Positions 38,768 through 48,594 of a stretch of DNA of 64,000 nucleotides are shown one piece after another; the first letter of the stretch is position 1; each line of letters opens with the position of its first letter. This stretch comes from Tetrahymena thermophila SB210 (taxonomy: Eukaryota > Ciliophora > Oligohymenophorea > Hymenostomatida > Tetrahymenidae). Position numbers and translations under genes: made by a program. The stretch covers positions 34,324-98,323 of the forward strand of contig NW_002476343.1 of the NCBI RefSeq assembly GCF_000189635.1. Direction: 5' to 3'. The notes below the pieces were generated by a model. It did not search any database. It saw nothing but the letters and a program-made list of their open reading frames with translations, and was not told the DNA's origin.

Positions 38768-39712
38768 TTTTTTTTTACTTTTCTAGTTTACTTTTTGTTT
38801 TTTTTTAATACTTGCTTGATTAAATTAAAATTTTTGATAAATATTTATTTATTTATTTTGATAGAAAGTAAAAATTGTCAAGTACTTAATAAATTGTGGA
38901 AATTTCAAAGAATTTTAAATTTTGCTTTTTATTTTCAAAATATTTTAAAATGAAAAAAATATTAATTTATTTTATTTTTTTAATTTTTAATAAAATTTTT
39001 AAAAAGTAAAAACCCCCACAAAGTAATAACTTATTTTGAAAATTTTTAAACTGAAAATGAAATGATCAAGTGAGTTAAGCAACTTAATTAATTATCACAA
39101 AATGCATATTTTTTAAAAAAAATTATAAACTGATATATATTTTGATAAGTTAACTGAGGAAATATCCTCCTATATTTTTTTGTTTTTAATAAGTTTTTTT
39201 CTTAAAATTTAGAAAAAAATTATAGTTTAGCAAGAAGAAAGAAAATAAAGACTAATTAAAAAATTATTTAGGTTCGCAAAATAATCCATCGTTTTAGTTC
39301 CAATAACTTTAATTTTTTATATTCGCTTTTTTGGAGTTAGTTTCTTCGTTTATTGGTTTAATTTTAGCTTAAATTATTTAATTAACATTATAAGGTTTTA
39401 GCTTATCTTATGAAATTTTTTTGTTGTTTAACTTATCAATACAATAATAAAATGTTTAGAGATTACTTTTAGTTTAAATAAAGCTTAAAAAAACTTTATG
39501 CAAACATTTTAATTCAAATAATTAAATTTTTAAATTGTTAATTTAGGATGTCTTTTTTTTAATATTAAGTTCTATTTATTCAAGATTGGTCGATTAGCAA
39601 TAAATCAATCAAGCAACCAGCCAAATCATAAATAAATTAATCAAGAAATAAAGAAATAAAATCAAAGCAGCCAGCACATTTTGGTTAGAAATCTATTTTT
39701 ATTCTTTTTTTA
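38768..39712. other. Intergenic DNA
   Basis: AT-rich, with a single AAACCCCCAC tract at 39009-39018. No gene seen. Confidence 0.5.
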
Positions 39713-40063
39713 ATGTTTGCTCAAAAGCAGAATCCAAAAAATAACGAAGATACAGTGTTAAGAGTTAGGATATATTTAGAAAGGAATTTAAAGGTTACCT
39801 TCAATAATTACTTGAATTGTTGTTGGGTAAAAGTTAAAGCACAATGGGGTAAAGAAGTACTAGGCGCTGATATTTATCTTGGATATAGTTTTACTTTTCT
39901 TTATTTGACTTATTTATTTATGTATTACTGCAAAATCTAATTGCTGCTATTTTGTTTATGCTTATCACATGATTTATTTTAAAAGAAGGCATAACAAAAA
40001 GATATAAATAATATAAACATACCTATATATATTATGATAAAACTTTAATTTTTAAATAATTGA
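39713..40063 (+). CDS. Possible small protein, 116 aa
   Basis: An ATG-initiated frame ends at TGA (40061-40063) 28 nt before the next gene. The first 60 codons are richer in GC than the surroundings and read plausibly (MFAQKQNPKNNEDTVLRVRI, VKVKAQWGKEVLGADIYLG). The rest is hydrophobic and AT-rich and may be intron or untranslated DNA. It could be a separate small gene, or a 5' exon of a transcript covering 40092. No family is recognised. Confidence 0.3.
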
Positions 40064-40091
40064 AATCAAAATCATTGTAAAATAATAAAGG

Positions 40092-42154
40092 ATGAACGAA
40101 GCAAATTATTAAGCAGAGAACTTTAAAGGTTTTGCTGAGAAGCAATTTAATCAAGATGGATAGAAATAAATTTTCGGGAATCATAATTAAAATTAAATGC
40201 ACAATGTACTTAGGTAGTCTTATTCAGCCACTATCAATGGCAGTTCGCCAATGGTTAAAACCACAAGCCAAATTTATTAAGCGAAGACTGGTCATAGTTC
40301 TTAGCAAGTCAAGGATCTGACAAATATTAAGAAATTATTTAACAATAAGCAATACGAGTAGGCTCTTGAAAGCATTGAGAAATATTTATCTCTTTATGAC
40401 CCTAAGAATCCGCATTACATTTAAGGATAGGAAAATAATTTGAGTAGCAACAGCAATAACAATCTCAATTAAAATTAGATGAATGGGATAAACAGCAGCA
40501 GCAATCATAGCAGCAGTCAAAATTTAGAATCTGATGATAAAATGGATATTGAAGATAAAAATAAGGAGAAAGAAAATGAAATTATCATGCTCATTCAAAC
40601 TAAAAGCGACTGTTTCCTTCATTTAAATAGAAACGAAGAATTTTTCCGTTGTCAAGACCAGATATTTGCTAGAGACAATTCTTAAACAAAAGTTTTCATA
40701 AATAAAGGAAGCATTTATTATTAAGTCAAAAGATATAAAGAAAGCTTGGATGAATTTAAAAAGTATGTTGAACTCGTTCATAACGATTTTGAGGCATACT
40801 ATTGGAAAGGTTTAGTTGAGGAAAAACTTAAATTGCATCAAGACGCACTCAATAGTTTTGAATAGTCATTATTCATAAATCCTAACTAAATTAAAGTTGT
40901 ACAAAAGAAAACTTCGCTGCTAGCAACACTTTAAAGATATGAAGAAGCAATCGAAAATCAAAGAAAAGTTATCCAATATTTTGAACATAATAGGAACAAG
41001 TAAAATACAAAATAAATGTACTAGCATTACTTCATGATGGGCAAATTGTATTTCCATATGAATAGAGTGCAAGATTCTTACACCTATTTAGAAAAAGCAA
41101 TTTCAGAGCGCAGCGATCACTCGGAAACTTATTTCTACTTGGGAGAATGTTTCCGCCTTACAAACTAATTGGAAAATGCTATTGAGTGTTATGAAAAAGC
41201 CGCACTATACGATTCTAATAACGATATGGCGATGTAAAGAAGAGAAGAAGTGCAAAAAAGATTAATACAAGAATAACCAAGTAAAGCATAATATATATAG
41301 TAATCTTCTTCTTAAATGATAGAAGAAGAAGCCTAAATAATTACTTTAGATGATATAAAAAAAGGTAAATTTCTCAAAAAATTAGTTTTTTTCCTCAAAT
41401 GATCTTTTTCAATTACTTACTTTTTAAATATTTAACGATTAAAAAAATTTGGTAAAATACATAAATACATTCATAATCTCCATATTTCAAAGCCAGCGCA
41501 CACACTTTAAATCTACCAAAATTGTCAAACCAATAAGACTTACATTTTTAATTTAAATTAAATTCTAGACAAAAATAAGAAAAATGACAATAAATTTCTC
41601 AAGTAAAATAAATAGTACTAAATTTTAATTTAGATTGCTTAGAAAAGCAAATTGAATTAAATCAGAGAAAAATTAATAACTAATTTAATACGCATTATTT
41701 ATTATATTTTCTTAGCTGTATCTTTAAATTTAATTAAAAATAGATATAGAGCAACTTGAATAAGGTAAACGAAGTCAGATATAAAAAATAAAGGAAGGAA
41801 AAGGTGTAGACTGTGATGCTTTTGAACTAGAAAGTACTCGTACACTAGTTTAGCAATACTCCCTTAATCTAGCTGCTTTTAAGAGTTTTCTCAGAGTTTA
41901 AGATTAAATTGATAGAGCCTCAACCTATTCTAACAGTAATTAATAAACATTAAATAAAAATAATTTACTAAAATTTTCTTCATTTTAAATAAAAAGTGAT
42001 GTCTTCCAAATTCAAACCAGTTTAATAGCCTCAACTCATATAAGAGAAAGACGATGACAGTGAAGATAACTCTCAAAAGTAAATTAAAACCCATTCTAAA
42101 TAAAAAAGTCTGTTTATGTCAAGTAAGAATTAAAAAAACTTTAATTAATTTTGA
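40092..42154 (+). CDS. TPR-repeat protein, 540 aa
   Basis: Exons 40092-41364, 41744-41935 and 41997-42154 (TGA); introns of 379 and 61 nt keep phase. The N-terminal 200 residues are Asn/Ser/Gln-rich and probably disordered, with acidic-basic DDKMDIEDKNKEKENE. From about residue 215 come four or five tetratricopeptide repeats: INKGSIYYQVKRYKESLDEF, AYYWKGLVEEKLKLHQDALN, LLATLQRYEEAIENQRK, YFMMGKLYFHMNRVQDSYTY, TYFYLGECFRLTNQLENAIE. A charged tail follows (EKDDDSEDNSQKQIK). TPR domains form scaffolds for chaperone, anaphase-promoting or ciliary transport complexes; nothing here picks one. The start is the first ATG of the frame. The second and third exons are inferred from splice signals and phase. 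Confidence 0.82.
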
Positions 42155-43950
42155 TAACTTTTAATGTTATTTTTGAATAATAAAGGTTAGATTTTCAGAG
42201 CTCCAAATAATGTAAACCATCCAAATAATTAATGAATCAACCAATCAATCAATAAATGACCTAAAGTGTACTTTTTCAATAAATCATTAATAAATGATCA
42301 ATTAATTAAGGAATTAAACAAAAAAAACCATATTATAGGTTGGTTAACAGAATTACTTTATACAAGCATTTCAATCTGCGACTAACTAACTAAATAAATT
42401 ATATTCTCCTCTTAATTATAATTAGTTTTTAAATACTAAAAATTAACAAATAAAAAAATAATTTTCTCATACTAATTAGGTATTGATAATAAATAAATAA
42501 ACAAATAATATATTCATTCATTCCTCTCTAAATAAATAAATATATTGGCTCAGCTATCCATCTATTTATCCATCACATTAAATCATCTTAACCACAATAA
42601 TAATACGAATATTTATTTAATAATAAACTTAGCTTAATAAATTTTATTCATAAATTAAATAATAACAGATGAATATACTTGCCTCCTATATGTCTAATAT
42701 TTTTTGCAAAAATTCAATTTGATTAGATTAGTGAATTAGTTTATGATTTAGTCCTTTTAAGTAATTTAAGGACTTTAAAGTTGTATGAATTATAATCCAA
42801 ATTAGCTTTGCTTTAATTAAAGTAGATTTGATCACAAAGTTTTAGATTTTTAATTTACTCTAAAAAACTAACATCTAATTAAATAAATAAATAACTAACT
42901 AACTTAGATTTACCTAACTTGCTTATGCTATAAATTTTATTTTATTTTATTTTTTAAATAAATAAATAAATAATTACTTCTTTTATAATTAAATTATATC
43001 TATGTGATCTTAATATTTATACTTTAAATTTTCTATAATATTTATCAGTTTATAATCATAAAATTCTTAAATAATCTTTATTTATTTTAATTTTATCTCT
43101 TCCTCTCAAATATTTAAATACATTATTTTTTAAAAAAAGATTCTATATAATAAATTATAAATCAATTATTTTATTTATTTTCAAAGCTTAATAATTTATA
43201 GAAAAAATTAAATAAAAAAAAATTACACACAAATTTTATTATCATAAGAAAAATGTAATAAAAAGTAGAGGTATAATTGTTTAAAATCAAATAAATATTT
43301 AAATAAGCTTGCTTTGATCAAAACCACACACATAAAATATAAAAGAGTGGATTCAAAATTTTATATAACTATATACCTTAATTTTCAATTACTTGCACAA
43401 TTCGTTTATAAACAGTGTTTAAAAAGTTTTTAAATTTTAACTGTATTAATTTTATAAATTTTATAAATAGAAGCTATTTGAGCAAATCTAAAGAAGTACA
43501 GTAATTATTATTTTTAATAGATTTTTTTTTTCATTAAAATACTTCATAATTTATTTATTTTAACTTCTAATAGATGATTCATTAAAAATGATAAATTAGT
43601 CATCATTTTGATTGATTTTTATTAAAAGACAAATTTTAAAAAATCAGATTAATTAACATTTTTATAAAAAAAACAAAAATTAGATGAATAATCTGTTTCT
43701 TAAAAATAAAAACACATTTTTTTAGAATATCAATAAAATGCATAAAAGAGTATAAAATTTTGATCTCTTAATAATCCGATTTTAAAAAAGTAAATAAAAA
43801 TTATAATGTAGAAGAATTATTTATCAGAATTTTATTAAAAATAATTCTTATTAGTAACTAGATAATTAATTCCTGATATAATTTAAAATATCTTTTAAGA
43901 AGATTAATTAAAATTAAAAACAAAGGATAAGTTATAAATTATAATAATAA
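42155..43950. other. Intergenic DNA
   Basis: Very AT-rich with CAAT/AATC and TAAA simple repeats (for example 42238-42260 and 42955-42972). No gene supported. Confidence 0.6.
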
Positions 43951-44835
43951 ATGGATAAAAAAGTAAAAGGAGCTATTTCTGAATTAGAAGCGATCAAATA
44001 ATTTTTATAAAATTTTGAAAAAGAAAATAAAATAAAATTTATATACGTTGCTGAGACTGGTAGTAGAGCTTACGAATTATCAACTAAATCCTCAGATTAT
44101 GATTTAAAGGGTGTTTTTATAGACTAAAAGTTAGCCTATAAATAATTAGAATAAGAGTAGTTCTAAGATGAATCTTTTGGAAAAACAAAGCTACAAAGAC
44201 TTAAACAAACAGGAGTAAAGGTAAAAAATATATAAACTGAGGTTGATATTGACTTTTTTGAGCTAAATTTTTTCTTCTCAAATCTGTAGAATGAAGAAGA
44301 AAGTCTTTTATATTGGTTGAATAGTTAATCCATTTACATTAATTGTTTGGAGTAACTCATACAAAGCATTTTATTTGAAATGAATCTACCAAGGAAAGAG
44401 ATATTAGAAAGAATATAGAAAGATTATGCAAAAGTTTAAAACAATTAAAAGAGAGAAGCTAAAAAAAATATTAATATGATAATAGATTCCTTAAGATTGC
44501 TGTATATTTAGAGATTTGAATAAAATTCACCCTACGTAGTTTCTTAATTAATAACAGAGTTACAAGAAATATTTTAAAGAGATGAGTTACCTTCGCCTGT
44601 TAATGAAATAGTCTAAAATATTGATTAAGAAATTTAAGACTTATATTATATGAAAAAAAATGGTAAAGGCTCTCAATAAATAGTTGCTAAAGAAGAGTGG
44701 ATTAAGCTTGTTTAATATGTTATCGATTAAGAAAAAACAAAGTCTAAAGTCCTAGGTGATAAACATAAATCAAATAACTAGATTAAAGAAAGCCTATTTA
44801 AAATATATAATGAAATGATATAAAAAATCTAATGA
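43951..44835 (+). CDS. Predicted nucleotidyltransferase (YcgL/COG3541-like), 294 aa
   Basis: Single exon. The core motif AETGSRAYELSTKSSDYDLK (about residues 35-54) is the GS...DxD signature of the DNA-polymerase-beta-like nucleotidyltransferase fold. VDIDFFELNFFF (about residues 94-105) supplies the third metal-binding acid, as in the bacterial YcgL/COG3541 group. The following LLYWLNS segment also fits the leucine-rich helix after the third acid in that group. The C-terminal part is helical and lysine-rich (KTKSKVLGDKHKSNNQIKES). It may transfer a nucleotide to RNA or protein; the substrate is unknown. The group is mostly bacterial and phage-borne, so lateral origin is possible, but codon use (TAA/TAG Gln) is fully ciliate. 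No introns. Confidence 0.85.
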
Positions 44836-45589
44836 AATAAATGTTTTATTTTACTAAAAGAAACCTAGAATATTAATCAAATTCAATTCTCCTTTAAAAA
44901 TATTAAATTTGTAATATGAATTGTGTTCAATAAAAATATGAAATATATTAAATTGTATCGGTTTATCTTTTTTGCAATTATAATTTAATTTATTTTATTT
45001 TTAAAATAATTTTTATTTTATTTTTTCAAAATTAAAGAATCCTAAAAATATTTATTAATAAAATGTAATAATAAAATTTTTTAATTTAAAACATTTTTAA
45101 GACAGATACAAATAAAGAATATGTTAATGCTTCCTAAAAATTTTTCAAAAATTAATTTTAATTAGTTTTTTTAATTTAATATACATAAGTATCATAATCA
45201 AAGATATTAAGAATATTTATAAAAAAAAATTATTAAAAAATTTTTATAATAAAGAAAAACAACATATTGATTTTATTATCAACCAGTTTAAAATACATCC
45301 TTAGGACCTCAATATTTTTAAATATATTATATTTAGTGAATAAGTAAAAATAGAATATTAACTTAACACTTGACTGAATATTTATTTGAGAAGTTAATTA
45401 ATTATTTATCTATTTAATGTAATGTGAGATATCATATTTGATGTTTTAAATTTTATAAAAATTATTTTATTTTGAAAGAAAAACTCAAAGTATTATTTAA
45501 TATGAATAAAATAATAAATTATAAATAGATTTATATGTTAAGTAGCCAATATAAAAAATACAACAGAAATCTTAAAATGTAAGATAAAA
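44836..45589. other. Intergenic DNA between convergent genes
   Basis: AT-rich; no feature seen. Confidence 0.6.
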
Positions 45590-47472
45590 TCATTTTTTAG
45601 CTAAACCGATTTGACTACGTTCTATTTTTAATCTTTCTACTGCAATACCAGATTCTTCTTCTTTCTTAATAACGAGTGATATCATATATAAACCAATACT
45701 AATGGCAACACTTGCTAAAATCCAATTATAAACAGTGTCCTTCTTAATTTCGTAATAGAAACCTCTTCTAGAAAGAGCTTCAACCTTTTATTGATGTTCT
45801 CTCATTTGTCTTTCACTGATGGGGATCAAAGGAGTGTGTCTGAATTCCTCAATAGGTCTTAATTCCTTTAAGAATTTATGAGGATGTTCTAATTCAATAG
45901 CTCCTGGCATATTGAAGTTAACTGTGACGTGTCTTCTCATTCTTTCCATATAATCAACATTGGTTAAATGGTATTGAGGAATAGCTCCATCACCAAGTTC
46001 TTTCTATTGCTACTCTCTGATCAATGCCTGATTTAGAAAAAGAAAGAAAGATTCATATGTAATTAATCATTGTTTGTAAATGATTAAATTGAGATTTAAA
46101 ATTTAATTTGGGATTTTATTTAAATTTGTTTTGTATAAAATTTATAAAAATTAATTTTTTAAATTAATTAATAAATTAGCATGAGTAACTTTAAAAATAT
46201 GAATCTGGGTATACCGNNNNNNNNNNNNNNNNNNNNNNNNNNNNNNNNNNNNNNNNNNNNNNNNNNNNNNNNNNNNNNNNNNNNNNNNNNNNNNNNNNNN
46301 NNNNNNNNNNNNNNNNGAAGTTAAGCGCCTTAAGGCTGGGTTAGTACTAAGGTGGGGGACCGCTTGGGAAGTCCCAGTGTCGACAACCTTTTTTTAAAAA
46401 TTAATTTATTATTTGTAAAGATTAAATTTGTTTGTTTGTATATTATTTTTTTGCAACACTAAAATTTTCTATTTAAAGACATCTCTTAAATAATAGTATT
46501 ACTGAAATAGATTGTAGTTACTAAGTTAGTTTTAATTACAAAATAATATTATCAATTTTGTTGTCGGCCATACTAAGGTGAAAACACCGGATCCCATTCG
46601 AACTCCGAAGTTAAGCGCCTTAAGGCTGGGTTAGTACTAAGGTGGGGGACCGCTTGGGAAGTCCCAGTGTATACCCAGATTCATATTTTTAACTTTGATT
46701 AAATTGTAATCGATTTTCAACTGTAAATAGAACATTCCATGCAGGATATGCAAATTTATTAATGAAATTTGCAAAATTAAATAAACTGGTATTTATGAAT
46801 GTATTCTACTTCTAAATATATTCTTGAAGCAAATTGATAAATTACCTCGTCTTAAATATCTCCGTACATATCGAGTTCATTATTAAATTTATGTCTTAAT
46901 GAAAGTTCGTATGTTTCATAGGGTGTATTTTCGTTTAAGTTAAGTAGAGCCCACAATCTTTAATTTGATGTTTCGTACTCTCTTTTGGCACGCTCAAAAG
47001 GATCAACAATACCCACGATTTCGGGATCAATATTTGGGATTGGCAAATCATATTTATAGTATTTAACTTAAACTCTTGTTTCATCATCTAATCTTCCTGT
47101 AATAATTCCTTTGCCTGAAGAGGTAGAAGCGATTGCTTAGCCATCTAAGTAATCATCGCTTTCTTCTGATAATGTCTAATTTGCATTGTAATTCTTAGGC
47201 TTTGATTATATTTCTTGAAGGGTTTCTTTTATGTCTTTTTCATATGTTTGATCTTAACTGATTTCAGTAGCAAATACTACAGACTATTTCTCTTTCTTTG
47301 GTCTCTTTTTCAAAACATTATCTATTTCATCGCTTGAAAGCTCGTATTAATCTGAATATTTAGAGTTAGGAGGCTTTTGAGCTATCTAAACGAATCTATA
47401 ATGAGGAGTTTGGCTGCTTAAAGAAGAGCTGATAAGTCTATTTAAAAGAGAAAATTGCTTAATGTTTCTCAT
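45590..47472 (-). CDS. Putative mitochondrial membrane protein, 354 aa
   Basis: Two exons, 47472-46846 (209 codons) and 46027-45590 (146 codons with TGA), are joined in phase 0 across an 818-bp intron (GTAATT...ATCAG) that contains a gap and 5S rRNA genes. The N-terminus MRNIKQFSLLNRLISSSLSS is basic, Ser/Leu-rich and acid-free, a typical mitochondrial presequence. The body is hydrophilic with an acidic region (about residues 40-120) and ends with one membrane helix (YNWILASVAISIGLYMISLV, about residues 310-330) and a basic tail. The region before it includes MERMRRHVTVNFNMPGA and ELEHPHKFLKELRPIEEF. I do not recognise the family. It could be a ciliate-specific subunit of a respiratory complex, but that is inference. 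Codon use is biased toward the GC-ending set near the C-terminus, suggesting good expression. Confidence 0.85.
46217..46316. other. Assembly gap, 100 N
   Basis: Exactly 100 unknown bases, the usual scaffold placeholder; true length unknown. It removes the 5' part of the first 5S gene. Confidence 0.99.
46317..46390 (+). rRNA. 5S ribosomal RNA, 5' end lost in gap
   Basis: The 3' two-thirds of a 5S rRNA, from GAAGTTAAGCGCCTTAAGG to the terminal CGACAACC, which would pair with the 5' GTTGTCGG seen in the next copy. The internal control region (AAGTTAAGCGCC and GGTTAGTACTAAGG) is intact. It belongs to a 290-bp tandem unit and lies antisense within the intron of the mitochondrial protein gene. Confidence 0.93.
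46389..46395 (+). terminator. RNA polymerase III T-run
   Basis: Seven T on the + strand directly after the 5S 3' end, the expected pol III stop signal. The second 5S gene has no equivalent at this position. Confidence 0.85.
46560..46670 (+). rRNA. 5S ribosomal RNA, 3' end replaced
   Basis: Starts at GTTGTCGGCCATACTAAGG and is identical to the first copy over the shared part up to CCCAGTGT. There the expected CGACAACC and T-run are replaced by AT-rich flank that begins the inverted-repeat arm. Helix I therefore cannot close, and the immediate terminator is missing; a T5 at 46686-46690 is the next possible stop. The internal promoter is intact. It is probably a truncated pseudogene at the edge of the array, or an assembly junction. 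Confidence 0.88.
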
Positions 47473-48594
47473 GTAAGTTCTCTATCTAAAATATTACTAT
47501 TGACTAAATAATTATTGAAACTTTTGAAATTTTATATCCGAAAGATGCAGATGTGCTTGCTAGTTTATTTTTTTTGCTTGCTTGCTTGATAGGGAATTGA
47601 ATAAATAAACTAATAGATTTTGGTTTAGTTATTTTAATTAATTAACACTATTTTGATTATTTTAATCAGGAGACAGAGAGAAATATAAAGAGTTAGCTTG
47701 TTAATTAATTAATTAATATATTATTTTTTTTTGAATTATCAAAATCTTATTAAGGCCGCCTTGTCAGTCGATTGCATGCAACTTATTATGATTTATTATT
47801 AAAAAACCTATGTTTTATTGTATTTAATTATATTGGGTAAATCAATTAATTTTCATAGTAGTTAAATGTAAATTCACATATATTTTTTAGGTAAACATTA
47901 TAACCTACTCAGTGTAAATGTAGTTATTAAATGTCTAGAATAAATTTTTTGAATATTTATTTATAACTTTTAATTCTTTGCATCAAAATATACATTTTTC
48001 AAATACCACTTTTCATTAAAATATTTAAAATTTTAAAATGGACTTAGAAATGTCCTTACAAAATAGCCATAAAATTTTCCTTTTAAAATAAATATGTAAA
48101 TAGAAATATGAACAAAAATTTAAATAAGGTTTTAAGAATGAAAAATTATTTAGAATTTACTTTAAATGCAATTTAACATAAAGAAATATAAAAAGCTTAA
48201 AAGCAAGCTAGAATATAAATAAAAATATTTCTATAATAAAATAAGAAAAATTAGAAAGAAATAACTTGAACCTAACTTTGATTGTAGAAATTTATAAAAA
48301 AATGAAATAGAAAAGAATTATAAATTGTAATTATAATTATTAATTTAAATTATAGGTTATTATTAATTTTTATTTGTTGTATCTTTAAAAGATACATTAA
48401 AGATACTTTTAATTATAAATGATACCTCCAACAATTAACTAAACTGATATTTACACAGGTTGTCTTTAAATCTCTACCAGTCATTTAATTTAGATTTGCA
48501 AATTAGAAATAATAAAAAATCAAATAATTCAACAAAAACATAAAAAAAGCATTTACAAAACAAAATAAAATTAATCACACTTTAATATTCAACC
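47473..48594. promoter_or_regulatory. Divergent intergenic region with a GC-rich palindromic island
   Basis: Lies between the minus-strand mitochondrial-protein gene and the plus-strand WD40-like gene. Mostly AT-rich, but 47751-47782 is a sharp GC island with AAGGCCGCCTT and the perfect 10-bp palindrome TTGCATGCAA (47772-47781). Its location, 280 bp upstream of one start, suggests a transcription-factor site. No other feature is seen. Confidence 0.4.

Larger units (their letters stand above)
46191..46692. repeat. Perfect 24-bp inverted repeat flanking gap and 5S genes
   Basis: The arms 46191-46214 and 46669-46692 are exact reverse complements over 24 bp and share the core GTATAC; outside them the similarity stops. 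Together the arms would form a perfect palindrome if the DNA between them were absent. The right arm begins inside the 3' end of the second 5S gene. Confidence 0.85.

Noticed and set aside
39009-39018. AAACCCCCAC tract as internal telomeric sequence
   Set aside because: Single occurrence without repetition.
39270-39360. Possible tRNA because of a GGTTCG motif
   Set aside because: No acceptor stem or anticodon arm could be built around it by eye; no convincing tRNA was found anywhere in the window.
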